DNA of 64,000 nucleotides, taken from Blautia sp. BIOML-A1. GTDB lineage: Bacteria > Bacillota > Clostridia > Lachnospirales > Lachnospiraceae. A model generated the notes under the pieces. That model was not told the origin of the DNA. It saw only the letters and a list, made by a program, of their open reading frames with translations, and did not search any database. Both the position numbers and the translations under genes were made by a program. Position 1 is the stretch's first letter; each line of letters begins with the position of its first letter. The stretch covers positions 310,001 through 374,000 of the forward strand of contig NZ_WWVR01000001.1 of assembly GCF_009883055.1 (NCBI RefSeq), given 5' to 3'. Shown here one piece after another: positions 9,102 through 17,947 of the stretch.

Positions 9102-10280
9102 ATGAAACATGGGACATATGTCAAAGGCGTAGCAACAGGTGTTATTCTGACAGTGCTGGCAGGAGGCGGGATCAAGGCGGTGCAGTATTGCCGCTCGGAT
9201 GAAATCCTTTCAGATCTGGCTTTTACACAGAAAATAAAATATCTGGAAAATATGATCGATGAGGAATATCTGGGAGAGATCAGTACGGATAAGCTGGAGG
9301 AAGGTGTTTATGCCGGACTGATTTACGGACTGGGAGATGTGTATTCCAGATATTATACAAAAGATGAGTATGAGCAGGAGTCGGTTACTACAGAAGGATC
9401 TTATGTGGGTATCGGAGTTGCCATGCAGAAATATACAGCCGGTGGTGTACAGATCGTAGAATGCTATAAGGGAAGCACGGCGGAGGAAGCTGGGGTCAAA
9501 GTGGATGATGTGATCACGGCGATCAACGGAGAGGATATTACAGATACGGAATTACAGGATGTTGTTTCCATGATAAAGGACAATGAGGATAAAGATGTTG
9601 TTCTTACGGTTCAGAGAAAGGGAGAAGACACACAGGAGATTACAGTGAAGGTAAGCAATGTGGAACTTCCGTCTGTTTTTGGCGAGATGCTGGACGAAAA
9701 TACGGGTTACATCCAGATTACAGAGTTTAAGGGTGTGACAGTGGAACAGTATGAGGAGATTTTTGCAGACCTCAAAGAGCAGGGAATGGAAAGACTGGTC
9801 GTTGATCTTCGCGATAATCCGGGAGGACTTCTGAATGTTGTCTGCGATATTCTCAGAGACATTCTTCCAGAGGGTCTGATCGTTTATACGGAGGACAAAA
9901 ATGGAAACCGGAGTGAGGAAACTTGCGATGGCAAAAACCCTCTGGATATGCCGCTGGCAGTGCTTGTCAACGGAAACAGTGCCAGTGCATCAGAAATTTT
10001 TGCAGGTGCTGTCAAAGACTATGGGCTTGGAACGATTGTCGGAACTACTACATATGGAAAAGGCGTGGTGCAGTCAATCAGACAGCTCAGTGATGGAAGT
10101 GCGGTGAAACTGACGATAGCCAATTATTATACGCCGAAGGGAAATTCCATCAACAAGACCGGGATCCGGCCGGATGTAGAGGTGGAACTTTCTCCGGAAC
10201 TTCTGAATCAGGAAGAAATCACACATGAAGAGGATAATCAGCTCCAGGCGGCATTAAACAGCCTGAATGCGAAAAATTAA
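9102..10280 (+). CDS. S41-family C-terminal processing protease with PDZ domain
   Basis: About 392 residues: an N-terminal membrane anchor (KGVATGVILTVLAGGGIKAV), a PDZ domain (about residues 90-180, GSYVGIGVAMQ to the IKDNEDKDVVLTVQRKG region) and an S41 protease domain. Catalytic Ser is in NGNSASASE and Lys in TYGKG. CtpA/CtpB enzymes cleave extracytoplasmic substrates and in spore formers one acts in sporulation signalling. I chose ATG 9102 because it has a GGGAAAGGCGG ribosome site and because the ATG at 9066 is buried in the terminator. Its position after ftsEX is common in Firmicutes. Confidence 0.9.
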   Translation: MKHGTYVKGVATGVILTVLAGGGIKAVQYCRSDEILSDLAFTQKIKYLENMIDEEYLGEISTDKLEEGVYAGLIYGLGDVYSRYYTKDEYEQESVTTEGSYVGIGVAMQKYTAGGVQIVECYKGSTAEEAGVKVDDVITAINGEDITDTELQDVVSMIKDNEDKDVVLTVQRKGEDTQEITVKVSNVELPSVFGEMLDENTGYIQITEFKGVTVEQYEEIFADLKEQGMERLVVDLRDNPGGLLNVVCDILRDILPEGLIVYTEDKNGNRSEETCDGKNPLDMPLAVLVNGNSASASEIFAGAVKDYGLGTIVGTTTYGKGVVQSIRQLSDGSAVKLTIANYYTPKGNSINKTGIRPDVEVELSPELLNQEEITHEEDNQLQAALNSLNAKN

Positions 10281-10367
10281 GTGGTGCAGAGATTGACGGT
10301 GTGTTAAAATAAAAGAGATAATAAAATTACAGCCTGAAACAAGGTGGGATGCCGGAAAGGACCAGCT

Positions 10368-11237
10368 ATGAACAATTATGTTATTACCACGGACAATAAT
10401 GCCGATCTTCCAGAAGAGTTTTACAAAGAGCATCAGATCGGATGCACATATTTCAGTTACACTCTGGATGGAAAAGAATATACAAAGGAAAACTTTCTCC
10501 CGGTAGAGGAGTTCTACAGCAAAATGCGTGCAGGAAGTATGCCGACAACTTCACAGGTGAATCCGGAAAGGGTCAGAGCACTCTTTGAGCCATATCTTAA
10601 GGAGGGAAAGGATATCCTTCATATCGCGTTTTCTTCCGGACTCAGTGGAACCTTTAACAGCTGTCGTATCGCAGCACAGGAACTGATGGAGGAGTATCCG
10701 GAGAGAAAGATCCAGGTTGTAGATTCCCTGGCCGCTTCTCTGGGACAGGGGCTTCTGGTTTATCTGGCACAGCGCCGCAAGGAAGAGGGGGCTGACTTTG
10801 ACAGTGTTGCTCAGTGGACAGAAGAACACAAGAAAAACATCGTACATCTTTTTACCGTAGATGATCTGAATCATCTTTATCGTGGAGGGCGTGTGTCCCG
10901 GACAACAGCAATCCTTGGCGGAATGCTGAATATCAAGCCAATCCTGCATGTGGATGACGAGGGCAAACTGATTCCGATAGGAAAGGTGCGAGGAAGAAAG
11001 AAATCACTTCTTGAACTGGTGACACTGATGGACAGCAAGATCGGAAGCTATGCGAAATCCTGCGATACGATCTTTATCAGTCATGGTGACTGTCGTGAGG
11101 AGGCGGAATTTCTTGCGGCAAAAGTAAAAGAAAAATATCATATCACAACAGAACTGATCAATGATGTCGGTGCAGTGATTGGAGCACATTCCGGACCGGG
11201 GACAATGGCATTATTTTTTGTAGGCGATGTAAGATAA
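10368..11237 (+). CDS. DegV-family fatty-acid-binding protein
   Basis: 289 residues with the DegV hallmarks: an N-terminal TTDNNADLP strand, FSSGLSGTF, and GGRVSRTTAILG. DegV (FakB) proteins bind fatty acids for the FakA kinase in phospholipid synthesis. I chose ATG 10368 (MNNYVITT), which follows GGAAAGGA; an in-frame ATG at 10344 adds eight atypical residues. No fakA is present nearby. Confidence 0.9.
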   Translation: MNNYVITTDNNADLPEEFYKEHQIGCTYFSYTLDGKEYTKENFLPVEEFYSKMRAGSMPTTSQVNPERVRALFEPYLKEGKDILHIAFSSGLSGTFNSCRIAAQELMEEYPERKIQVVDSLAASLGQGLLVYLAQRRKEEGADFDSVAQWTEEHKKNIVHLFTVDDLNHLYRGGRVSRTTAILGGMLNIKPILHVDDEGKLIPIGKVRGRKKSLLELVTLMDSKIGSYAKSCDTIFISHGDCREEAEFLAAKVKEKYHITTELINDVGAVIGAHSGPGTMALFFVGDVR

Positions 11238-11270
11238 ATGTAACAAATTTAAAAAAAACGTAAAATATGC

Positions 11271-11299
11271 TTGCCTTTTTCAGGAAAGTTTATTACAAT
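11271..11299 (+). promoter_or_regulatory. Promoter of the FN3/lysozyme-like gene
   Basis: TTGCCT (11271-11276) and TACAAT (11294-11299), 17-base spacer, about 55 bases before the start codon. Confidence 0.7.
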
Positions 11300-11354
11300 A
11301 TTCTATGGTACAAAATAGAAACCAAACTTGTGGGGTATTGGAAAGGAATAGAAT

Positions 11355-12665
11355 ATGAAAATGGCAGGGATACATAAACGATGTAAGATGTACGGACTTT
11401 CAGTGCTGTTGATGCTTATGATGTTGCTGGGGAGCGGGATATCTGTAAATGCGGCATCATCCGGTATTGCAAAGCAGACAGTCAGGACAGCTGTGGCTTC
11501 TTCTGGAACGCAGGCAATAAGAATTCAGTGGAATAAGGTTTCTGGTGCGAATGGCTATATCATATATCGACGGGAGTCTCAGAGAAAACCCTATAAGATA
11601 TATCGCAAGATAACATCAGGAAGTACAACGACCTATCTGGACAGAAATCTTCCGGGGGCAAAGGTATACCAGTATGCAGTACGGGCATATTGCAAAGAAA
11701 AAGGTAAGAATGTTTTAAGTAAATATACTTCCGTTCTCGGGGCAACCAGACCATCTGGCACAACCGCAACGATCCAGGCAGTTTCCAGTAACCAGATAAA
11801 TGTTTCCTGGAAGGCTGTGAACAGAGCAGATGGCTATCGTATTTACAGGCAGCTGGGTGGTAAGTGGAGTCTTGTAGCGGATGTGGCTGCTTCCAAAACA
11901 TCTTACGCAGACAAAACTGCAGCGTCAAATACCAGATATATATATACTGTAAGAGCCTATAAGAAGGCTGGTAATGTCAAGTATCTCGGTGTTCTGAAGA
12001 AGAGCAACGCAGTGACGACACCAAAGAAATCTGTTTCAGGTTCGAAGTTCACCAGTGCTCAGAAGGAAGTAATGAAAAAAATTCTCTATGCTGTGGAAAC
12101 AGGCGGACAGATTTATGGAAATCAGAGATATGATGATTTCACAGAAGCCTACACCAACAGCAAGGCAGAGCATGCGATCACGATCGGTGCAGGTCAGTGG
12201 TATGCGACAGAGGCACAGCGACTTCTGAAACTGATCCATACAACAAGCCCGGAAACTTATAAGCAATATGATCCAAAGAATTATGTATGGAATGATGTTG
12301 TGAACAAAGACTGGTCAACCTATAAGTTATCCAAGAAATCCGGAAGAGCAAAGATCATCGTAAATCTGATCAAATCACCGGCAGGTATTAAATGCCAGGA
12401 TTATCTGATGTATAAGCAGATCGAGGAATACGAAGAAGAAGTACGTGCACTTGGGGTAACGGATGCAAGAGCAGTGGGCGAGTGCATCAACATCCGCCAT
12501 CATGGAGGATATGGCTCTGTGACCAGAGTACTTGGCAAAACAAAAGGCGGTTATACGCTTGACAATATTTATAAGGCAATGAGCACAGATACAGGAAATC
12601 AGGTAGGAACTTATAAGGAGCGTCAGAAGAAAGTATATGCCTGGCTCAAGGCTTACATGAACTAA
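11355..12665 (+). CDS. Secreted FN3 protein with C-terminal lysozyme-like domain
   Basis: 436 residues. Residues 1-34 form a signal peptide (basic start, Leu/Met-rich core, ending near VNAAS). Two fibronectin type III-like repeats follow (about 40-130 and 135-222; each has a NGYIIYRR/DGYRIYRQ strand). Residues 230-436 form a separate domain with Glu248 in AVETGGQ and a TIGAGQWY stretch at 276, the arrangement seen in lysozyme-like muramidases and chitosanases. Peptidoglycan cleavage outside the cell is therefore inferred; no family match was run. It is a single-gene unit with its own promoter and terminator. Confidence 0.75.
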   Translation: MKMAGIHKRCKMYGLSVLLMLMMLLGSGISVNAASSGIAKQTVRTAVASSGTQAIRIQWNKVSGANGYIIYRRESQRKPYKIYRKITSGSTTTYLDRNLPGAKVYQYAVRAYCKEKGKNVLSKYTSVLGATRPSGTTATIQAVSSNQINVSWKAVNRADGYRIYRQLGGKWSLVADVAASKTSYADKTAASNTRYIYTVRAYKKAGNVKYLGVLKKSNAVTTPKKSVSGSKFTSAQKEVMKKILYAVETGGQIYGNQRYDDFTEAYTNSKAEHAITIGAGQWYATEAQRLLKLIHTTSPETYKQYDPKNYVWNDVVNKDWSTYKLSKKSGRAKIIVNLIKSPAGIKCQDYLMYKQIEEYEEEVRALGVTDARAVGECINIRHHGGYGSVTRVLGKTKGGYTLDNIYKAMSTDTGNQVGTYKERQKKVYAWLKAYMN

Positions 12666-12679
12666 ATAAGATATCACGA

Positions 12680-12715
12680 AATGACTGGCTTTTATGAAAG
12701 ACCGGTCATTTTTTT
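12680..12715 (+). terminator. Terminator after the FN3 gene
   Basis: AATGACTGG (12680-12688) pairs with CCGGTCATT (12702-12710) with one G-U pair, followed by a run of seven T. Confidence 0.85.
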
Positions 12716-12727
12716 CGGGAAATATCG

Positions 12728-12757
12728 TTGCACGAAGGAGAAGATAAATGCTATAAT
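12728..12757 (+). promoter_or_regulatory. Promoter upstream of the gene at 12807
   Basis: TTGCAC (12728-12733) and perfect TATAAT (12752-12757), 18-base spacer. Confidence 0.65.
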
Positions 12758-12806
12758 ATGTACAGACTGAACGCCTTTAAGGGCGGAGAGATACGAGGAG
12801 AAAAAA

Positions 12807-13775
12807 ATGATCCTGACAGAAGATAAAACTTATACAATATCACTGGAAACAGAGGACAACAGCAGTGACAGTGTGCTGATAAACAAGACTATAGAGCTGG
12901 AGTTTTCAAATAGGGAACTCCTTCATTCGATCATTACCTGCGGAATGCCGATCCAGAGGCTGACGACACTCTATCCTGAGAAACGCAGAATGGAAGTGAT
13001 TTATAAACTTTTTTTGGTGGAGACGGCATTGGAGACAGAAGGTGACAGACTCAAAAAGGCCAAAAAGATCGCCTATCTGGATTCTTCGGAGAAAAGTGTG
13101 ATTTCCTATTATATGGGTATGTTTCTGACAAAGATGATCAGCAATCGTCTGTATAATGTGGATTATCTGACACATCTGAGTCTGATCCATGCACCACAGC
13201 AGGAGGAATTTATTGATTTCTTTGCAAGTGAATGGAGACAGGAGATGATTGGTCGCAGATCCGGCGAGGAGAACTGGAGCGTGTGGGAAGCCAAGGGAGG
13301 CAGTAATCGCCGTGAGCAGGCACTTAAGAAGGGAGCACAGCAGCTGGAGGCAATCGGTACAGTGAATGGTGCAGAACCGGATCCAGGAGTTGTCTGCATG
13401 ACCTATTATGATCATGGATATCTGTGTGGAATCTTACGAGAACCGGCCTGCGATGCAAAAGGAGAGCAGGTTGCATTCACACAGGAAGAGTTTTACAGAG
13501 CATATTATGAACCGATATGTGAGCTGTTTCTGGATAAGGAAAGCGGTCTGAGTCTTCATGGTGCGAATGCAGAGATCGCACTGACGGTCCCGTATTTTTC
13601 TGAGAAGCATGAAGAACCGGAGGAACGTAAGATTCGGATCGGAATCTCACGCAAATTGTTGCAGGCACTGATGGAGGAGGACTATTCTCTGGCTTTTAAA
13701 CTTGCAGGAGAGCACTCAGAGACAGAATGCCCGAAGGGAGCATATCTGGGAGCGGATGGGATCTATATCCGATAA
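12807..13775 (+). CDS. Unknown protein with a possible PD-(D/E)XK-like motif
   Basis: 322 residues, no signal peptide or membrane segment; RBS CGAGGAGAAA. I do not recognise a named family. The first 120 residues are helix-rich. Residues about 155-180 read WSVWEAKGGSNRREQALKKG, an E-x-K element followed by a basic helix with Gln, resembling the core of some PD-(D/E)XK nuclease-fold proteins. The C-terminal part has a DHGYLCG stretch and acidic segments. The nuclease idea rests on this one motif. Transcribed alone: promoter at 12728, terminator at 13832. Confidence 0.7.
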   Translation: MILTEDKTYTISLETEDNSSDSVLINKTIELEFSNRELLHSIITCGMPIQRLTTLYPEKRRMEVIYKLFLVETALETEGDRLKKAKKIAYLDSSEKSVISYYMGMFLTKMISNRLYNVDYLTHLSLIHAPQQEEFIDFFASEWRQEMIGRRSGEENWSVWEAKGGSNRREQALKKGAQQLEAIGTVNGAEPDPGVVCMTYYDHGYLCGILREPACDAKGEQVAFTQEEFYRAYYEPICELFLDKESGLSLHGANAEIALTVPYFSEKHEEPEERKIRIGISRKLLQALMEEDYSLAFKLAGEHSETECPKGAYLGADGIYIR

Positions 13776-13831
13776 ATCAGAATAGAATCGTTGAAATGAC
13801 TGTGGATTTTATTCATTTCGCACAAAATATT

Positions 13832-13862
13832 CCTCCCGGAACAAAATCCGGGAGGCTTTTTT
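13832..13862 (+). terminator. Terminator after the 12807 gene
   Basis: Perfect 9-bp stem CCTCCCGGA (13832-13840) with TCCGGGAGG (13847-13855), six-base loop, then CTTTTTT. Confidence 0.92.
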
Positions 13863-13882
13863 GATATAAAATTAATCAAATA

Positions 13883-13911
13883 TTGTAATCAGCTCACGAA
13901 TATGGCATAAT
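13883..13911 (+). promoter_or_regulatory. Candidate promoter for the Na/Pi cotransporter
   Basis: TTGTAA (13883-13888) and CATAAT (13906-13911), 17-base spacer, about 115 bases before the chosen start codon. Confidence 0.6.
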
Positions 13912-14024
13912 AAATAAGGCAATGTTAAAACTAAGAGAAAAGAAAGTTAAGAAAACGTAAAAAACAGAAGGTGTCGGTTCTGCACAGATTCATGCAGAGC
14001 GAAAAGACAACAGAGGAGAAACTT

Positions 14025-15842
14025 ATGGCAATATTTTCAATGGTCTTATCTTTACTCTCAGGAGTAGCACTATTTTTGTTTGGAATGTCTCTGATGGGCG
14101 ATGGCCTGAAGCTGGTAGCAGGAAATAAGCTGGAGGCATTTCTGTATCGTATGACCAACACTCCGCTGAAGGGAGTTGCACTGGGAACCTGTGTTACCAG
14201 TGTGATTCAGTCTTCCTCAGCAACAACGGTAATGGTTATTGGCTTTGTAAACTCCGGTATGATGAAACTGAAACAGGCGATCGGTATCATCATGGGTGCC
14301 AACATCGGAACCAGTATTACAGGATGGATTCTTTGTCTTTCCTATATTAAGGGATCCGGCGGGATCGCAAGTATTCTTTCCACAGCAACGATCTCGGCAG
14401 TGGTGGCGGTGATCGGTATCATCCTCCGTATGTTCTGCAAACGGTCTGTACATAAGAACATCGGAAATATCATGCTTGGTTTTTCTATCCTTATGACAGG
14501 AATGCAGATGATGAGTGGTGCTGTGTCACCTCTGCGTGAGAGTGAAGTATTTATTGATATGCTGACAATGTTCTCCAACCCGATCGCGGGTATTCTGGTA
14601 GGTATTCTGTTTACCGCAGTACTTCAGAGTGCATCAGCGACAGTTGGTGTACTGCAGGCACTTTCTGTAACTGGTATCCTGACTTTTGCAAGTGCATTTC
14701 CGATTGTACTTGGTATCGGTGTCGGTGCGGCCTGTCCGGTTCTGATCTCTGCGATTGGAGCGAATAAGAATGGCAAGAGAACAGCACTGATCTATCTGAT
14801 GAATGACCTGTTTGGTCTGATTTTGTGGTCCGTGATCTTTTACACAGTCAATGCAGTCGTTCATTTCGAATTTATGGATATGATCATGACTCCTGTAACC
14901 ATTGCAGCTCTGAATACCGTATTCCGTGTGGCAACAGTTGTGGTTCTGTTCCCATTTATTCCGAAGCTTGAGAAACTGGTATGTTATCTGGTCAAAGACA
15001 GTGCTGAGGAACTGGAGGATGAGGCAGACTTCGACCTCCTTGAGGAGCGTCTGATTAACTATCCGGCACTTGCCATCGGTCAGTGCCACCGTGCAATGAA
15101 TGGAATGTCCAAGAAGCTGCGTAAGAATGTCAACAGAGCGATGAACCTTCTGAATGATTATCAGCAGGATAAATATGACAAGGTTCAGCGTAAGGAAGAC
15201 CTGATCGACAAGTACGAGAGTCGTCTTGGAGATTATCTGATTCAGCTTACCAAGCGCGAGATGAATACAGCACAGACAAGACAGGTTTCTCTGTATCTTC
15301 ATACGATCAATGACTTTGAGAGAATTGGAGACCATGCATCTTACATTGCACATATGGCCAATGAAATGCATGACAATCATACACAGTTTTCCCAGGCAGC
15401 CTGGGATGAACTGAACATCGTTATGGAGGCAGTCCGTGAGGAAATCAATGTGACCTGCAATGCCTTTATGAACGATGACAGAGAGGCGGCACAGAGAGTG
15501 GCTCCTCTGGGAGCGGTCATCACGAATCTTTGTGATGAACTCAAAATGCATCATGTTGCACGACTCAGCAAGGGCGATTGTGGACTGGAAGAAGGAACGG
15601 TATTCAATGATATCCTGAATAGCTTTGGCCGTATTGCAGCACACTGTGCAAGTGCCATGATGGCTCTTATGAAGAGCGGAGAAGAAGACCCGGATCTTCA
15701 TATCCATGATTCCAAGGTTTATCCGACAGATACCGTGGAATATTACTCATACTTCAATGAATACAGACAGAAGTATGATATTGATGTTATGGGGAATGGC
15801 GAGAACCATGTTGTGAGTATGGAGCCAGAAGAAGTAGAATAA
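14025..15842 (+). CDS. Na+/phosphate cotransporter (NptA type) with PhoU-like domain
   Basis: About 605 residues. The first 330 carry the two repeated Na/Pi cotransporter units, each with a QSSSATT- or QSASATV-type motif (SVIQSSSATTVMV; AVLQSASATVGVL). Residues about 370-570 form a cytoplasmic PhoU-like helical bundle. It likely imports phosphate with sodium. I chose ATG 14025 (MAIFSMVL), which has GAGGAGA at ideal spacing; upstream GTG 13971 and ATG 13992 in frame lack this. No pst or pho genes are adjacent. Confidence 0.9.
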   Translation: MAIFSMVLSLLSGVALFLFGMSLMGDGLKLVAGNKLEAFLYRMTNTPLKGVALGTCVTSVIQSSSATTVMVIGFVNSGMMKLKQAIGIIMGANIGTSITGWILCLSYIKGSGGIASILSTATISAVVAVIGIILRMFCKRSVHKNIGNIMLGFSILMTGMQMMSGAVSPLRESEVFIDMLTMFSNPIAGILVGILFTAVLQSASATVGVLQALSVTGILTFASAFPIVLGIGVGAACPVLISAIGANKNGKRTALIYLMNDLFGLILWSVIFYTVNAVVHFEFMDMIMTPVTIAALNTVFRVATVVVLFPFIPKLEKLVCYLVKDSAEELEDEADFDLLEERLINYPALAIGQCHRAMNGMSKKLRKNVNRAMNLLNDYQQDKYDKVQRKEDLIDKYESRLGDYLIQLTKREMNTAQTRQVSLYLHTINDFERIGDHASYIAHMANEMHDNHTQFSQAAWDELNIVMEAVREEINVTCNAFMNDDREAAQRVAPLGAVITNLCDELKMHHVARLSKGDCGLEEGTVFNDILNSFGRIAAHCASAMMALMKSGEEDPDLHIHDSKVYPTDTVEYYSYFNEYRQKYDIDVMGNGENHVVSMEPEEVE

Positions 15843-15857
15843 TAGCATAACAAAAGA

Positions 15858-15894
15858 TACAGGACAGACGAGATGTCTGTCCTGTACTTTTTTT
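15858..15894 (+). terminator. Terminator after the Na/Pi cotransporter
   Basis: A perfect 12-bp stem (15858-15869 with 15875-15886), five-base loop, then seven T. It lies between convergent genes. Confidence 0.92.
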
Positions 15895-15927
15895 CTGTAA
15901 CAGGATATTATTTGCGAGGGAAATGCG

Positions 15928-16650
15928 TCAGAAGGATATGGTATAGCGGGAGCCGGCAATATATTCACGGCTGATGTATAAAGGTTCTCCCTTTGGAGTC
16001 TGCATGTAGGAATCAAGTATCATCAGCGGATCTCCCGGTGAGAGATTTAAAGTCTGCGCCATATCTGCTGATGCAACCGTAACAGAAACCGTACTTCTGC
16101 TGGAAGCAGCAATGGAATATCTGTAAGCAGACTTCAGATATTCAAAAAAAGATCCGTTTTCCACAGCATCTGGATCAAAATTCGGAAAAAGCCGTACTGG
16201 AAGCCAGGTATGTACATCAATAACAGGGATTTCATCAGCCAGAAGAAGTCTCTCCAGGAAAAAAACTTCCTCATCAGGGGCAAGCTTAAGAAAATCAGAA
16301 GTTACGTTATCCGAAGATTTCCGGCAGAAGGTCAGCACATGAGAATGGGGAACCCGGCCATTCTGACGACAGGATTCAGAAAAACTCATGTTTTTTTGAG
16401 TCTCAAACTTGCGGAAGATCATAGGAGACTTCACGAAAGTTCCCTTTCCCTGATGTTTGACAAGATACCCCTGGGTACAAAGTTCCTCAACGGTTCGCCG
16501 CACAGTGATTCTGCTGACCTGATAAAGTTCTGCCAGTTCTGGTTCTGTGGGGATTTTTTCTCCAGGTTTGTATGTTCCGTTTTTGATCTGGCTGGCAATG
16601 ATATCCATAAGCTGTTTATAAAGAGGCTGAATTGAATTTTTATTTAACAT
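15928..16650 (-). CDS. GntR-family regulator with UTRA domain, likely fructoselysine repressor
   Basis: 240 residues: an N-terminal GntR winged helix (PLYKQLMDIIASQI; VSRITVRRTVEEL; QGKGTFV) and a C-terminal UTRA effector domain of the HutC subgroup (ending in PLYISREYIAGSRYTI). It is transcribed away from the fructoselysine genes that start 290 bases further on, the usual place for FrlR, which senses a phosphorylated Amadori product. Ligand and target are inferred from position. Palindromes in the shared intergenic region (16690 and 16793) are candidate operators. Confidence 0.85.
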   Translation of the reverse strand: MLNKNSIQPLYKQLMDIIASQIKNGTYKPGEKIPTEPELAELYQVSRITVRRTVEELCTQGYLVKHQGKGTFVKSPMIFRKFETQKNMSFSESCRQNGRVPHSHVLTFCRKSSDNVTSDFLKLAPDEEVFFLERLLLADEIPVIDVHTWLPVRLFPNFDPDAVENGSFFEYLKSAYRYSIAASSRSTVSVTVASADMAQTLNLSPGDPLMILDSYMQTPKGEPLYISREYIAGSRYTISF

Positions 16651-16689
16651 GAAAAGAATCCTTTCTGATGATGTTCACAATCAGTATTT

Positions 16690-16699
16690 TACTATAGTA
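16690..16699. promoter_or_regulatory. Palindrome near the GntR gene promoter, candidate operator
   Basis: Perfect 10-base palindrome TACTATAGTA, 40 bases upstream of the GntR gene. It would sit inside a minus-strand promoter (TGGACA and TAAAAT with 18-base spacing), where binding would block transcription. No other support. Confidence 0.4.
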
Positions 16700-16792
16700 C
16701 GGATGTATTTGTCCAGTGAGATACAGGATCCGGAGGGCTTTTCATCAGGAAAACATGAATAATTACTCACAAATAATGAATATACTCTTTAC

Positions 16793-16806
16793 TATAACGT
16801 TATAAT
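16793..16806. promoter_or_regulatory. Palindrome overlapping the frl -10 box, candidate operator
   Basis: Perfect 12-base palindrome TATAACGTTATA (16793-16804) overlapping a perfect TATAAT (16801-16806) on the + strand, about 135 bases before frlB. The -35 region is weak. The overlap of palindrome and -10 box fits GntR repression of the operon. Confidence 0.5.
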
Positions 16807-16940
16807 ATGTTATATTCTTTAAAAAAGTAAATCGTAAAAGCGAAAAATGAAAAACAAGTCTGTAAAGTCTTCAAAACCCTGTATTTTTAAAGGACTCTGA
16901 AGATTTTCAGATTAAGATCATGAAAACTGGAGGATGAAAA

Positions 16941-17909
16941 ATGGACGCAGTAAAAATTGTAAATAAGATCAGTAAAGAGCATGGTACGATTAAAAACGTG
17001 TATTTTCTTGCATGCGGAGGATCTCTGGTAGATTTATATCCGGGATATTATTTCCTGCGTGCAGAGTCAGCAGTGATGGACGCACAGTGGATCCCGGCCA
17101 GGGAATTTGCCCTGACTCCGCCGAAGAAACTTGGAAAAGACAGTCTGCTGATCATCTGTTCACACAGTGGAAAGACCAGAGAATGCCTGGAAGCTGCCAG
17201 AACAGGACTGGATGCAGGGGCAGCAGTTGTAACCCTGACACATGCACCGGGATCTGCCTGTGATACCACGGAGTGGATCTCCATCGTATATGACTGGGCG
17301 CCGGGAGTAAAAGAGGCAGAGAAACCACAGGGAATCGTTCTCAATCTTCTGAATGAGCTTATGAAAGTCCAGGAGCCGGGATATGAGCTTTATGACAAGA
17401 TTACAGAGGGATTTCATAAAATTGATGCCATCATTGCAGAAGCAGTAAAAGATCAGCAGAATGCTGCATGGCTTTTTGCAGAAAAATATTCTGAGGAGCC
17501 GAATCTTTATATTATGGCATCAGGAGCATCTTATTCACAGGCGTATGGTTTTGCTATCTGCTCCCTTCAGGAAATGCAGTGGATGGACTGCGGATATCTG
17601 AATAGTGCAGAATATTTCCACGGACCGTTTGAGGTGACAGATGAGAATCACCTTTATATCCTTATGATGAGTCGTGGAAGAAACCGTATGATGGATGAAC
17701 GTGTTCTGACCTTCCTCGAGAAATATGGAAAAAAATATGAAGTGATCGATGCAGACAAGCTTGGAATGGCAGCGATCGATGACAGCTGTGTGGAATATTT
17801 TACACCAATGCTTTTCTATACCATGACAACGGTTTACCGTACCGCACTGCAGGATAAACGCCGTCATCCGCTGGATATGAGAAGATATATGGGTGTTGTG
17901 GAATACTAA
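16941..17909 (+). CDS. frlB: Fructoselysine-6-phosphate deglycase
   Basis: 322 residues, SIS-domain isomerase of the FrlB type. It splits fructoselysine 6-phosphate into glucose 6-phosphate and lysine in the cytoplasm. Two SIS halves are visible: FLACGGSLVDLYPGYYF with ICSHSGKTRECL in the first, and IMASGASYSQAYGF with AEYFHGPFEV in the second. The kinase FrlD and a transporter follow in the same direction, which supports Amadori-product use rather than glucosamine metabolism. RBS CTGGAGGATG. Confidence 0.88.
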   Translation: MDAVKIVNKISKEHGTIKNVYFLACGGSLVDLYPGYYFLRAESAVMDAQWIPAREFALTPPKKLGKDSLLIICSHSGKTRECLEAARTGLDAGAAVVTLTHAPGSACDTTEWISIVYDWAPGVKEAEKPQGIVLNLLNELMKVQEPGYELYDKITEGFHKIDAIIAEAVKDQQNAAWLFAEKYSEEPNLYIMASGASYSQAYGFAICSLQEMQWMDCGYLNSAEYFHGPFEVTDENHLYILMMSRGRNRMMDERVLTFLEKYGKKYEVIDADKLGMAAIDDSCVEYFTPMLFYTMTTVYRTALQDKRRHPLDMRRYMGVVEY

Positions 17910-17947
17910 AAATGCTGCTGTGCCTGTGCACAGGGAAAGGAGAAAAA

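Noticed and set aside
14634..15707. Long minus-strand frame opposite the Na/Pi cotransporter
   Set aside because: No domain, Cys/His/Ile-rich composition typical of antisense reading of a biased gene.
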